Positions 17,184 to 27,071 are shown, counted from the stretch's first letter. The stretch: 64,000 bases of DNA from Wolbachia endosymbiont of Spodoptera picta (GCF_018141665.1 NZ_CP067976.1:558001-622000), one strand, 5' to 3'. Made by a program: numbers and translations. The notes: generated by a model from the letters alone, not told the origin.

Positions 17184-19769
17184 TCACTCTCCACCTGGTT
17201 TTATAGATTCACTAGAGGAAGATCCCGATCCCTTATTATCATCTCCACCTCCTCCAATAGCCCCTCTTGCCTTATTTACAGCCGCAGCAGCAACTTGACC
17301 AGCACCTCCAGCAGCAGCTTTGGCAGCAGATAAAGCTTTATTCACCATTTGTGCAGGAGTGCTACCTGAACCAAGTGCTGCTCTGTGATTACCAGCAAGC
17401 TCAGCAGCCATGCCGGGAAGAACGTTTAAAAAGTGGTAAAAGAGGAATAATACTAAACACAATTTTAATAATTCTCCGATTAGAGAGCTGCCAAACTCCA
17501 TGTATGTAAAGTCGAATAGACCAAGTATGCTGCTCTTTTTAAAGCTATAATTTTGCATCATACATGCGAGAGTAGTTTCATTTTTATCACATTCCCCATC
17601 TTTCAATTTAAACCACTGTTTTTTCTTACTATATGAGATTTCTGCTTGTTTCTTTTCATATGACTTGTCTGGTTGTTCATTTTTATATGACTCGTCCAGT
17701 TTAAAATTTAAATTTTTAAAATAGATTTTATCACATGCTATGAACATAAAAGATAGAAATGCAAAAAGGATAACTGGGTATAAACTGTAGGTAATTAACT
17801 CTTTTAGCCAACCATCAAAATATCCCTTAGTATGTTGAAACAAAACCATAGGAATGAATAAAGGCGATAAGATGATAATTACACTAAGCGCAACTAAAGA
17901 TAAGATAAATACATAGCACATCCACAAAATAACCATCATCATCAAAATGGCCATAAATATACAGACAAGAGCTACTAAGATCTGTCCACCAGCGAAAATA
18001 ATACCAATCACCGAACCTGCAACTAACAAGACAGGAGCAGCGCCAAGCAAAACCGCTAACGTTGCAACACCTCCAGTACCAATTTTGCCACCAATTCCAT
18101 CTAAAGGGGCACCTAAATAAAATAAAATTCTGCAATCAAGCCTATCCCAAGGTGCAAGATAACTGTAAGATACCCTCTTTCCTGCGCGATCGTATTCATA
18201 ATCTGTACCTGACTCATAATTACATATATTTTTACTTTCAGATGACGCTTTAAGCACTATCTCTGACAAACCATTTGAAAGCTTTGTTAATTCCCCGTAA
18301 TAATGAGACATAGTGCTACCTGTCGTAAAGTAAATCACTAAAGCGAATTTAATGATCAACATGTACATTTCTTGCGGACTACGCACTCCACCAGACATAA
18401 CTTTTATAGAGAACAGTATTAAAGCTAAAACTAGAACAGCAGTTACAGTATTTTTCAACCTTCCTTGTGCTACAGATAAAAAACTACCCTTCTCCTGTCC
18501 TTTTTTTTCTCCATCTTCATATTTTAGCTTATCACCATTTGAGTCAATACCTGCAACTAAATTATCTAACGATTCCTTAATGCATTGCACTATCATAGAA
18601 GTTATAGGAATAGGAGATAATGACTTACTTCCCGCTTGATTGTAGCAAGCTTCAGAGACATACGAGCTAAAACAGCTTTTATTGTCATAACCTACAAAAA
18701 TTTTTCCTTCTTTTTCTTTTTTCCTGATAAGAGTTTTATAATCGTCATCCCTGTTGATAAAACTCCTTTCTTCACCACCTGTACCATCTTTATTTTTGAA
18801 TAATATCACAGATTGTTCACACATAGGAGCAATCCGATCAGGCGGTAATTCCGTGCATCCTATATCAATTCCTTGCGGCCAAGCAGTTCCAGCTGCCCTA
18901 ACTTCAGCCAATTCCACACATAACCTACCCATTTTTCTCAGTGCCCTGAACGTTGATCCATATATGTCTTCGCTCTGTCCAGATTTAAGCACTTTACATT
19001 CTAGATCGCCATCAACCTTCGGAGACCATGACCCACTTTCATATCCAGTATCTTTCTCTCTGATATCAAAGTCTATGTATCCATCTTCCCCTCTGAAATT
19101 AAAGTCATTCGTCTTGAAAAGGTTGCCAAATGTTAAAGGATTGCGATGACATACTTCTATGTATTCACTATATTGCACCCCATTTTTTGGCCAGTAGTAG
19201 TGTTCCCTATCAACATTCACAACATCCCAATCAGTAAAGTTTAAAATATCTTTCTCTGTTTGTTTTCCATCTTTTCCTGATCTTTTCTGTAATGCAGAAA
19301 AATATTCATCTTCTGTTCGATAATTTTTATCTGTATCACCACTATAACCTGTATCTTTTAGTTTAAAATTTTTATATCTCCCATCATTATCGTATGCAAC
19401 TGGATGCCTAACAAAACTATGCTGACAAACAATAAGTCCCCCAACTGCCTTCCAGACTCCAACAATTGCAGCTATCATTCCAACGATAACAAGAGCAGTA
19501 AATAAACCAGCAGAAGAGACAATCAAAACAATACCAGTAAATATTGCACCAATAGCAATTGCTATCCCAGCAACTGCTGCAGCTGTTTCAAACGCCTTAC
19601 AGTCAGGATCAGAGGCACGGCTAAAACTACCATTAGAATTAAACCTGCTAACAAATTCTGTCTTTTCAGTACCACTTACTACATCTGCAAATACTGGATA
19701 TGAGAGTAAAAAATCTATATTTAATAAAAATATCGCAACTAACAGTAATGACAGTTTAGTTTTAAACAT
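17184..19769 (-). CDS. virB6-1: Type IV secretion system protein VirB6-1
   Basis: The 861-residue paralogue has an ordinary Sec-type signal peptide (cleavage likely after PVFA, about residue 28) instead of a lipobox. It then has hydrophobic stretches near residues 62-105, an extracytoplasmic domain with KDTGYSGD (139-) and many Cys, and the VirB6 membrane core in the C-terminal half. The end is Ala/Gly/Ser-rich and low in complexity. The ATG lies within the last codons of virB4 (8-bp overlap), with AAGGTG upstream, so the two are coupled. It is the closest of the four in gene order to virB3-virB4, as in other Rickettsiales. Confidence 0.92.
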   Translation of the reverse strand: MFKTKLSLLLVAIFLLNIDFLLSYPVFADVVSGTEKTEFVSRFNSNGSFSRASDPDCKAFETAAAVAGIAIAIGAIFTGIVLIVSSAGLFTALVIVGMIAAIVGVWKAVGGLIVCQHSFVRHPVAYDNDGRYKNFKLKDTGYSGDTDKNYRTEDEYFSALQKRSGKDGKQTEKDILNFTDWDVVNVDREHYYWPKNGVQYSEYIEVCHRNPLTFGNLFKTNDFNFRGEDGYIDFDIREKDTGYESGSWSPKVDGDLECKVLKSGQSEDIYGSTFRALRKMGRLCVELAEVRAAGTAWPQGIDIGCTELPPDRIAPMCEQSVILFKNKDGTGGEERSFINRDDDYKTLIRKKEKEGKIFVGYDNKSCFSSYVSEACYNQAGSKSLSPIPITSMIVQCIKESLDNLVAGIDSNGDKLKYEDGEKKGQEKGSFLSVAQGRLKNTVTAVLVLALILFSIKVMSGGVRSPQEMYMLIIKFALVIYFTTGSTMSHYYGELTKLSNGLSEIVLKASSESKNICNYESGTDYEYDRAGKRVSYSYLAPWDRLDCRILFYLGAPLDGIGGKIGTGGVATLAVLLGAAPVLLVAGSVIGIIFAGGQILVALVCIFMAILMMMVILWMCYVFILSLVALSVIIILSPLFIPMVLFQHTKGYFDGWLKELITYSLYPVILFAFLSFMFIACDKIYFKNLNFKLDESYKNEQPDKSYEKKQAEISYSKKKQWFKLKDGECDKNETTLACMMQNYSFKKSSILGLFDFTYMEFGSSLIGELLKLCLVLFLFYHFLNVLPGMAAELAGNHRAALGSGSTPAQMVNKALSAAKAAAGGAGQVAAAAVNKARGAIGGGGDDNKGSGSSSSESIKPGGE

Positions 19770-22167
19770 TTTTCACCTTTTGATAAAACACAGGCAACCA
19801 CATCTTTGGATCATCTCCGAGTTCTTTCAATATATCATGTAACAATAGGACACTTTCTGCACGTCCAGATAACACGTTGACCACATCATCCAAATCTTTC
19901 AGATCTATTCTAGCTACTACAGCATTAACTCCCTGCTTTACTAAAAAGAATCTAGTACTTGGATCTGTGTGTTTGATCAGTGTATACTCACGTTCAGTTA
20001 ACATAAAAACATCTCGATAGACACTAGTAGCTTTCAGATTTGGCAAAAAAATTTGTGTTGCTGTCTGCTGTACAAGCGTATCACTAATAGCACTTTTACT
20101 TGCATCTTCAACACTCTGAGTAGCAAAAATCACAAAAGCATTTAACTTTCTCAGCACTTTCAACCAGTCTTTTATCTTAGGTGCAAAAACTGGATTATCT
20201 ATTAACGCCCATGCTTCATCAAGAACAATAATAGATGGAGTGCCATCAAGCGATATACTAATCCTATGAAACAAATAAATCAAGACCGGCCCAAGAGCAA
20301 CAGGATCTTTTAGCAAGCTAGCCATTTCAAAGCCAAACACTCTTGCTTTTGAAAAATCTAGCAAATCTTCTTTATTGTCAAATATTGCAGCATGAGAGCC
20401 ATCATCATGCCACATAGATATTGCTCCAGCTAGAGTATCAGGGCCCGCAAGTCCTAAAAATGGTACAAGATTTCTCAAAAATCTGTCTTCTTTTTTTAAT
20501 TTAAAATTTCCCTCAATTGCATCATTAATTCTAGCAATATCTTCTGAAGTGAATTTATCGTTGTACACTAAAATTAAAGATTTTATCCATTCCATCAAAA
20601 ATGTTTTATTATCAGGAGTATCGTCAAGTTGCAGAGGATTAAAATTTGTCTTAGTTCTTGGTTCTATTATAGTATAGATACCACCAAGTGCTCTTAAAAA
20701 AATTTCTGCACCGCGATCTTTATCAAAAAAGAATATTCTTGGAGAAAATTTCATTGCTTGAGCACATAAAAAATTCATTAAAACAGTTTTGCCAGCACCT
20801 GTTGGCCCAATTATCATAGTATGTCCAACATCCCTTATATGAAAGTTGAAGAAAAATGGAGTGCCAGATGTTGTATCAAAAACTGTAACAGCATCTCCCC
20901 AGTGGTTATTGAATTTTTTACCAGTAGGATAATTATGTTGAGATGCAAAACCGGCCAAATTAAGACTACTTATTGTACCTTTTCTTACTATATAATCAAA
21001 ATTACCAGGAATTTGCGCCCAAAATGCTGGTTCTAGATTAACCCTCTCACGAACAGGATAAACACCACAATTAGAAAGCTCCGATTCAACCAATGATAAA
21101 GCATTGTCCAATGATTTAGGACTTTTTTCTATACATAAGATAGTTAAATGGTGTTCACCAAAAGCAATTTTACCACTCATTGCATCATCAAGCGCATGAG
21201 AAATTTCTGCTATTTGAGAAATAGCTTTATCTGCAGATTGTATCATACGATTTTGCTGTATCTGCATTTTCGCAATTGCCATTTGCCTATTTGTAAATTG
21301 AAAAGACTGCGTGATAATAAATTCATAAGGAAGTTGTAAAAAAGAATCAAGCATTCCTGCAGAAGTATTATTTCCATATTCTTTGATACTAACTATTCCA
21401 GCATATTTACTTTCATTATGAGTCACAACCTGTATCATCTTATGGCCAAAAAATAACCTATGAACTGGTAAGTATCTTGATATTTCAGTTTTTAGTGGAA
21501 AAAGCGTATTTGTAACAAAGCCACAATTTACAATTCTAGACAGAAACTCCATTATTTCACAAAACAGTCCGTTTGGAGTTTCTTTTACTCCAAGGACTTT
21601 AGGCGAATAATTCCTAAGGCTTGTTACTATACGATTTGTCGTTTCCTCTAAATCTTCATAGGTATCACGCATATCACTTTCCCAAGCATGTTTTGAAGTT
21701 ACATGCCCAAATTTTTTCAGTAGATGTGATAAAAATTCTACTCCCTTTGTATCTGCCCTACGAATAATCGTAATGTATAAATCATTAATAAAAGATTGCC
21801 TAGTTGCGTGTTTTTCTCTCCATTTTAGATTTACATGGTTAGCAAAAAAATTTGGTAAACTCTGATTTGCAAATTCATCAGAAAAAATATTTTTCTTACG
21901 TCTGATGGTATGAAAGTACAAACTAAATGCTGGAGATGAAATGCTTCTTAGCATCTGATTTCTGATATTATTTTGTATCACCAAGTCTTCATCATCGGCC
22001 GTTTCAAACGCAAAGCCATTTAATTTTATAAATTTAACTAACCAATTCTGCTTTGTTATCAAGGTTGTACTATTCCAATAGCAAGAATAAGGTATAAATT
22101 CGGCAGCGTGAACCTCTCTACTTAGAATAGATTTATTCTTTGATTGAATAGCTCTAAATCTCAACAT
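19762..22167 (-). CDS. virB4: Type IV secretion system ATPase VirB4
   Basis: VirB4 is the inner-membrane-associated ATPase that energises channel assembly and transport. The 801-residue protein has an intact Walker A, GPTGAGKT at 454-461, and a Walker B with IIVLDEAW near 646-653. The N-terminal CagE/TrbE/VirB4 domain comes first. The gene starts 9 bp after virB3 with no clear ribosome site, which suggests coupling, and overlaps virB6-1. A second, divergent copy sits at 58.9 kb, with an altered Walker A. Confidence 0.96.
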   Translation of the reverse strand: MLRFRAIQSKNKSILSREVHAAEFIPYSCYWNSTTLITKQNWLVKFIKLNGFAFETADDEDLVIQNNIRNQMLRSISSPAFSLYFHTIRRKKNIFSDEFANQSLPNFFANHVNLKWREKHATRQSFINDLYITIIRRADTKGVEFLSHLLKKFGHVTSKHAWESDMRDTYEDLEETTNRIVTSLRNYSPKVLGVKETPNGLFCEIMEFLSRIVNCGFVTNTLFPLKTEISRYLPVHRLFFGHKMIQVVTHNESKYAGIVSIKEYGNNTSAGMLDSFLQLPYEFIITQSFQFTNRQMAIAKMQIQQNRMIQSADKAISQIAEISHALDDAMSGKIAFGEHHLTILCIEKSPKSLDNALSLVESELSNCGVYPVRERVNLEPAFWAQIPGNFDYIVRKGTISSLNLAGFASQHNYPTGKKFNNHWGDAVTVFDTTSGTPFFFNFHIRDVGHTMIIGPTGAGKTVLMNFLCAQAMKFSPRIFFFDKDRGAEIFLRALGGIYTIIEPRTKTNFNPLQLDDTPDNKTFLMEWIKSLILVYNDKFTSEDIARINDAIEGNFKLKKEDRFLRNLVPFLGLAGPDTLAGAISMWHDDGSHAAIFDNKEDLLDFSKARVFGFEMASLLKDPVALGPVLIYLFHRISISLDGTPSIIVLDEAWALIDNPVFAPKIKDWLKVLRKLNAFVIFATQSVEDASKSAISDTLVQQTATQIFLPNLKATSVYRDVFMLTEREYTLIKHTDPSTRFFLVKQGVNAVVARIDLKDLDDVVNVLSGRAESVLLLHDILKELGDDPKMWLPVFYQKVKNV

Positions 22168-22176
22168 TGCATAACA

Positions 22177-22473
22177 TCAAGTAATGTCATAAGAATTGGC
22201 TCCATGATAAAATCGATTTAAACATTTGGAGCATTTTCCCAACTTTACCATAAATAACTCAATAAACAACGGTTCCTTTGCAGAAGCTATATAGCCAAGT
22301 CCATGTATACCTGGTAACATCAGGAGAATTACTCTAAGATCATTTGTATTAATGAAAATTAGCATGCAAATTAGAACGTTTAATATTGCAAACATATAAC
22401 TCACACCAAAGAGCATTGCAGGTCTTGTAAGACCTTTAAATAATTGATTCGTTTGTACGCTGCCAGTAGACAT
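22177..22473 (-). CDS. virB3: Type IV secretion system protein VirB3
   Basis: This small inner-membrane protein (98 residues, family-typical) carries a KGLTRPAM motif near the N-terminus and two adjacent membrane segments at about residues 22-58. It opens the seven-gene operon; VirB3 and VirB4 are functionally linked in type IV systems and fused in some. The divergent lysS gene starts only 64 bp away, so both promoters must share that short AT-rich spacer. Confidence 0.93.
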   Translation of the reverse strand: MSTGSVQTNQLFKGLTRPAMLFGVSYMFAILNVLICMLIFINTNDLRVILLMLPGIHGLGYIASAKEPLFIELFMVKLGKCSKCLNRFYHGANSYDIT

Positions 22474-22537
22474 ATCTTTAACCTTCTAATAAGAGCTCTA
22501 ACACTAATACTACATCATTAATTAAAAATCTATTGAA

Positions 22538-24115
22538 ATGAATAGCACTTTAGGTAAGATAATTAATTTAAATTCAATGATTATAAGCTGGCCATTTCAA
22601 GAAGCAGAAAAAATACTACAAGAATTCCCTAATAAAAAAGAGATAATATTTGAGACTGGTTATGGTCCCTCGGGTTTACCACATATTGGTACTTTTGGGG
22701 AAGTTTTTCGTACCACAGTTATTGCAAACGCTCTAAAAAAAATAGCTCCTAGTATAAAAACCAAAATCATTGCAGTTTCCGACGATATGGATGGTTTGCG
22801 AAAAATACCAGATAATGTACCAAATCAGGAAATGCTAAGAGAGAATCTGAACAAGCCATTAACCATGATACCTGACCCATTTGGCACTCATGAGAGTTAT
22901 GGTCATCACATGAATTCGTTGTTGTGTAAATTTCTTGATTTGTTTGGATTTGAATACGAATTTAGGAGTGCAACAGAGTGTTATAAATCTGGCGTTTACG
23001 ATGAAAAACTTTTACTCCTGCTGAAAAATTATGATAAAGTGATGGACGTAATGCTTCCATCATTTCGGGAAGAAAGGCAGCAGACTTACAGTCCATTCTT
23101 GCCGATATGCCCAAAAACTTCCCAAGTTTTACAAGTTCCAGTAATTGAAACAAATACAGATAAAGGAACAATCACGTATGAAGACCGAAACGGGGAAAAA
23201 ATAGAAGTTCCAGTGACAAAAGGAAAATGTAAACTGCAATGGAAACCTGATTGGGGGATGAGGTGGGCTGCATTCGGAGTTAATTACGAAGCTCATGGAA
23301 AGGATTTGACTCCATCTGCTGTGCTTTCAAGTCAAATATGTAAAATACTTGGAGAAAAGCCACCGCTTTTGTTTTGCTATGAGTTATTTCTTGATAAAGA
23401 AGGAAAGAAGATATCAAAATCAAAAGGAAATGGTATTTCAATTGAGGAGTGGCTAACTTATTCACCCACAGAGAGTTTAGCGTTATACATCTTTCAGAGT
23501 CCTAAAAAAGCTAAACGTTTATATTTTGATGTGATACCAAAATCAACTGATGAATATTTAGAGTTTGCTAAGCGTTACAATGAGAGTGAAGAAAAGGATG
23601 TAAATAGCCCTGTATGGCACATCCACCAGGGTAAAGTTCCAAACGTAGAAACTTCAGGCATAAATTTTTCGTTACTTTTAAACCTGGCAGCAGCTTGTAA
23701 TGCTGAAAATAAAGAGATTCTTTGGGGTTTTATATCAACTTATGCACCAAACGTTACACCAGAAAGCAACAAAATGCTAGATAGGCTTTCGGATTTTGCA
23801 GTTAGGTATTATCACGACTTTATCAAGCCAACAAAAGCGTATAAAGCTTCAAACGAAAAAGAGAAAGAAGCGTTACTAGATTTAAAGAACAACCTACATT
23901 CCCTGCCTATTACAGCCACTGCTGAAGAGATTCAATCTCAGGTTTTCTCCATCGGAAAAAAACACAATTACAATAACTTACGCGATTGGTTTCAGTTTTT
24001 GTATGAAACATTACTTGGACAAAAAACCGGTCCTAGAATGGGATCTTTTATCAAGCTTTATGGGATAGATAATACAATCTCTCTTATAGAAAGTGCTACT
24101 GAACGTACACTTTAG
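22538..24115 (+). CDS. lysS: Lysyl-tRNA synthetase, class I
   Basis: The enzyme charges tRNA-Lys. The 525-residue protein is the archaeal-type class I enzyme, not the class II LysS of most bacteria. It has the HIGH-type motif PSGLPHIGTFGE near residue 44 and the KMSKS-type motif KKISKSKGNG near 290. Alphaproteobacteria, including Rickettsiales, commonly carry this form. It diverges from virB3 and is followed by a repeat-rich spacer. Confidence 0.96.
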   Translation: MNSTLGKIINLNSMIISWPFQEAEKILQEFPNKKEIIFETGYGPSGLPHIGTFGEVFRTTVIANALKKIAPSIKTKIIAVSDDMDGLRKIPDNVPNQEMLRENLNKPLTMIPDPFGTHESYGHHMNSLLCKFLDLFGFEYEFRSATECYKSGVYDEKLLLLLKNYDKVMDVMLPSFREERQQTYSPFLPICPKTSQVLQVPVIETNTDKGTITYEDRNGEKIEVPVTKGKCKLQWKPDWGMRWAAFGVNYEAHGKDLTPSAVLSSQICKILGEKPPLLFCYELFLDKEGKKISKSKGNGISIEEWLTYSPTESLALYIFQSPKKAKRLYFDVIPKSTDEYLEFAKRYNESEEKDVNSPVWHIHQGKVPNVETSGINFSLLLNLAAACNAENKEILWGFISTYAPNVTPESNKMLDRLSDFAVRYYHDFIKPTKAYKASNEKEKEALLDLKNNLHSLPITATAEEIQSQVFSIGKKHNYNNLRDWFQFLYETLLGQKTGPRMGSFIKLYGIDNTISLIESATERTL

Positions 24116-24683
24116 AGTTTACCTTCTTCCATTTGAGCTCTCTAGTGTTATTACTTGACAAACTTTCCCACTTTTCTTATCATATCAACAAGAGTATTTA
24201 TCCTTGTTTTCGATACACGCGGTCTCAACGACAAAATTCAGTAAAAAACTCAGATATTTATTGGCAAATTACATAAAATTATAGCGGCTTTTTTTATTTT
24301 TCTACATTCAGCCAAATCGCGCTTGTTAGCACATTATCAATTTACATTATTAAAACTCGCTATACGAGGATTCTTTTGTCTTTTTTTATTTAGTAAATTT
24401 CTTAATATTTACAACTAAAGTAATTTTAGAGAGCCAGCGCGTGACCAACCTGGTCAGTTTTCTGAATCCCAGTACTGGGATGACAAGAAGAGAGCTGACT
24501 TGAATGACACCAAATGGACACTGGGACAGAGGCTACTTTAATAATATTTCACCATGTCATTCCAGCACTTGATGCTGGAATCCAGAAGTTTTTTTGAGCA
24601 CAAAAGTTATGCTAAGTTTTTCTTGGTAAGAAACCAGTGTCAGCTACTTGAAAAGGAAGAAGGGACTTCTTCCTTCTACTTAA
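24116..24683. repeat. Repeat-rich intergenic spacer (no gene)
   Basis: No coding potential is evident. The right half holds palindromic repeats: ATCCCAGTACTGGGAT at 24466-24481 and a hairpin with ATTCCAGCA (24559-24567) and TGCTGGAAT (24573-24581). These resemble the short palindromic elements dispersed in Wolbachia genomes. TGACCA and TGGTCA also pair near 24442-24456. The left half (24116-24420) is plain AT-rich sequence. Confidence 0.7.
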
Positions 24684-25712
24684 CTACACTGTTGCGCCTA
24701 ACTCTGAAGAAACTTCTGATTGTACATTAACTACATTTAGCTGGCTGACTAAGACTTGACGTTTTTTTTCAGCAATAGCCTCCTTTAACTCATCACAAGG
24801 CTTATACACTTCATACGTAATACCACCAGCAACAAGTCCTGTGAGTACAGCAGCAGCCACAGCTATCCCAGCCATAGCACCTACTGATAATGACACACCA
24901 ATAAAATATGCAGAAGTAACTACTATAGCAGCTACAATAGATGTAATAATAAATATACCAACACCAAAGACTATTCCTCTCATAATCGCGTCTTCAGTAA
25001 CCATTTCTGCTAGATCTTTGTTACAACGACCTTTTACTAAAGGATCAGCACCTGCTTTTAATAGAGCTCTTACTATCTTGTGATGACTCTTATAAGCAGC
25101 AATACACAAAGGAGTGTATCCACATGTATCTGGCAAATTAATATCGTTAGGCCCATTAGCTAATATAGCCTCTACTATCTCCATTTTGCCTTTCTCAGCA
25201 GCACGAGATAAAGGGGTGCTTTCACTTTTATCTCGCAAATTCAAACTAGCCCCCTTATTTAATAGAGCTTTTACTATATTCTCATTACCTTTTTCAATAG
25301 CCAAATGTAAAGGAGCTTTTCCATATACATCTCGCAAATTAACATCAGCCCCCTTATCTAATAGAGCTTCTACTATTTTTTTGTTACCTTTTTCAATAGC
25401 CAAATGTAAAGGAGCTTTTCCATATACATCTTGCAAATTAACATCTATACCTTTTACTGCTAATAGAGCTTTTACTACATTTTCTTGATTATCTAGAAAT
25501 GCTACACGTAATAATGTTAATTCTTCTTTGCCATAATAATTATTATTACTAAATTTATAATTTATATCACAATTTTTCTTCTCCCATTCTTTATAAGTAG
25601 ATAGTTCTCTTTCTTGTAGTTGCTTTCCTATTTTTTCAACTATGTTATTACCATTCAAATCATTTTCACGATTTACTATACTTAATATCTGTTTCAACAA
25701 TTCTAAATACAC
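24684..25712 (-). CDS. Ankyrin-repeat protein with C-terminal hydrophobic hairpin
   Basis: The 342-residue protein holds about four to five ankyrin repeats (residues ~75-235, motifs such as APLHLAIEKGN and TPLCIAAYKSH). A long hydrophobic region follows (~245-300) that can form two membrane helices, with a charged tail. Two adjacent repeats are nearly identical in DNA. Ankyrin proteins mediate protein-protein contacts and many in Wolbachia are candidate type IV effectors. The membrane hairpin suggests insertion in a bacterial or host membrane; that is inference. Confidence 0.9.
   Translation of the reverse strand: MYLELLKQILSIVNRENDLNGNNIVEKIGKQLQERELSTYKEWEKKNCDINYKFSNNNYYGKEELTLLRVAFLDNQENVVKALLAVKGIDVNLQDVYGKAPLHLAIEKGNKKIVEALLDKGADVNLRDVYGKAPLHLAIEKGNENIVKALLNKGASLNLRDKSESTPLSRAAEKGKMEIVEAILANGPNDINLPDTCGYTPLCIAAYKSHHKIVRALLKAGADPLVKGRCNKDLAEMVTEDAIMRGIVFGVGIFIITSIVAAIVVTSAYFIGVSLSVGAMAGIAVAAAVLTGLVAGGITYEVYKPCDELKEAIAEKKRQVLVSQLNVVNVQSEVSSELGATV
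25286..25449 (-). repeat. Two near-identical ankyrin units, 99-bp period
   Basis: Segments starting at 25286 and 25385 are almost identical for ~65 bp, exactly 99 bp (33 codons) apart. This is one ankyrin repeat length and points to recent tandem duplication or ongoing homogenisation. Confidence 0.75.
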
Positions 25713-25751
25713 ATCAAACTCTCCTATAAAAATAATAATAATATACTTTAA

Positions 25752-25779
25752 TTATTATATATCTAAGCAATAAAGTCAA
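25752..25779 (-). promoter_or_regulatory. Candidate promoter of the ankyrin gene
   Basis: On the minus strand TTGACT (25779-25774) and TAATAA (25757-25752) are spaced 16 bp, about 40 bp before the ankyrin ATG. Confidence 0.4.
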
Positions 25780-25891
25780 GAATTTAATTAACTATCATAA
25801 ATGTTTAAACAAGAAAAAGGGGCTTTTGTGCGAGCGTTATTAATCTTCAGTTTAATAGGATAAGATTCGTCAACATTTCTGTAAGTACCTG

Positions 25892-26542
25892 CTATACAGA
25901 ATAGTTGCCACCAATAAAGCCTAAACTTACTAAATACATTTCTGTAGATTCAGATCTACTTGATTTTGGTTTGAAGTATCTTACTGTTTTGAACATTTTT
26001 TTTAGCTCATTGCAGAAATCTTTATCAGACTCTCCTTGAAAAATTTTTACTACAAATTTGCCATCATGATTCAAAAAATGCTTTGCAAAATTGAGCGCTG
26101 CTTCGCATAAAAGCATAATTCTGATATGATCTAACGATTTTAAACCGCAAGATTCTGGTGCCATATCAGATAAAATTACATCAAATTTGTGATCCTTGAA
26201 TTTTTCTCTTAAAATTTCAAGTTCGCTGATAATATCACACTGTATACACTCTACTCCACTAATTGCGTTTATTGGTTTTATGTCAATAGCAATCACACTC
26301 GCTCCTTTCTTAGATGCAACTTGTGACCATCCACCAGGAAAAGCGCCAAGATCAATAATTTTTTGCCCTTGTTGGAGTAGTTTAAATTTATCGTCTATTT
26401 CTATTAACTTATATGCCGAGCGCGATCTATAACCGTCCTTATTGGTTTTTTGCACATACTGATCATTCAAATGGCGATGTAGCCATCTTGTTGAAGATAA
26501 TTTTCTACCTCTAGCTGTTTTTACTCTGGTCTTTATACTAAT
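25892..26542 (-). CDS. rlmE: 23S rRNA (uridine-2'-O-)-methyltransferase RlmE (FtsJ/RrmJ)
   Basis: RlmE methylates U2552 in the 23S rRNA A loop. The SAM motif DLGAFPGGWSQ and the downstream DVILSDMAP motif are clear; the catalytic K-D-K-E set of the family is consistent with the sequence. The shortest start is TTG 26470. However, the family's N-terminal motif (here KLSSTRWLHRHLND) lies in frame upstream of it, so translation must begin earlier. Between that motif and the preceding gene's TAG at 26546-26548 there is no ATG, GTG or TTG. I therefore propose the ATT at 26540-26542 as start. The preceding popZ-like gene is in the same frame, so readthrough is the alternative. Confidence 0.88.
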   Translation of the reverse strand: MSIKTRVKTARGRKLSSTRWLHRHLNDQYVQKTNKDGYRSRSAYKLIEIDDKFKLLQQGQKIIDLGAFPGGWSQVASKKGASVIAIDIKPINAISGVECIQCDIISELEILREKFKDHKFDVILSDMAPESCGLKSLDHIRIMLLCEAALNFAKHFLNHDGKFVVKIFQGESDKDFCNELKKMFKTVRYFKPKSSRSESTEMYLVSLGFIGGNYSV

Positions 26543-26545
26543 AAC

Positions 26546-27061
26546 CTACTTATTATTGATTATATCTTTGAGCTCTTTTTCAACTACTTCTTTTACCAAT
26601 GCATGTAGATACTTATTCAGCCACTCTGAAAGCTGAGGTTTTAAAAGAGATACAACTAATTCTTCAACAGTAAGATCCGCTCTTTTTTGTTGTTTATGCC
26701 GTAGTTCGCTTTGCATCTTTTCAAGCAATGTTTTAATTTCCTCCATATTTTCTTTTAAAACTAAATGCTCGTTACTTTGTTCTTGATAGCTCACTTTGTT
26801 ACTACTCATTTGGATATTATTATACAAATTTTTCTCTTCTGAGTTGTAACTATTAAATTGGTTATTCATTTTCTCACTTTGGCAATTATTCTCTTCTTCA
26901 CTATTTTCTTTTTCTTCGATGTCTTCTGGGTACTCCTCTTCAAGGCATAATACGTCATCATCTTCATCTATTATTTCTGCTCTATCGCCGCTTGGATTTT
27001 TACCCGATATAGCTTTTTTTATATCTTCTAGTATATCTTTTACAGATTGATTATCGCTCAT
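26546..27061 (-). CDS. PopZ-like DUF2497 polar-organising protein
   Basis: The 171-residue protein has the architecture of alphaproteobacterial PopZ. A short N-terminal helix (SVKDILEDIKKAISG) comes first, then a long acidic disordered middle, and a C-terminal helical oligomerisation domain near residues 128-168 (VSLLKPQLSEWLNKYL). PopZ anchors centromeres and polarity factors at the cell pole in Caulobacter; the role in Wolbachia is inferred. It lies 10 bp after tolC on the same strand and directly abuts rlmE in the same frame. Confidence 0.75.
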   Translation of the reverse strand: MSDNQSVKDILEDIKKAISGKNPSGDRAEIIDEDDDVLCLEEEYPEDIEEKENSEEENNCQSEKMNNQFNSYNSEEKNLYNNIQMSSNKVSYQEQSNEHLVLKENMEEIKTLLEKMQSELRHKQQKRADLTVEELVVSLLKPQLSEWLNKYLHALVKEVVEKELKDIINNK

Positions 27062-27071
27062 ACCATTAAAT

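Noticed and set aside
18352..19149. Plus-strand ORFs of 95 and 131 codons inside virB6-1
   Set aside because: Shadows of the strong minus-strand VirB6-1 frame, with no independent start signals.
24116..24683. Possible CRISPR-like palindromes in the lysS-ankyrin spacer
   Set aside because: The palindromes are single, differ from each other and have no regular spacers; they are dispersed elements.
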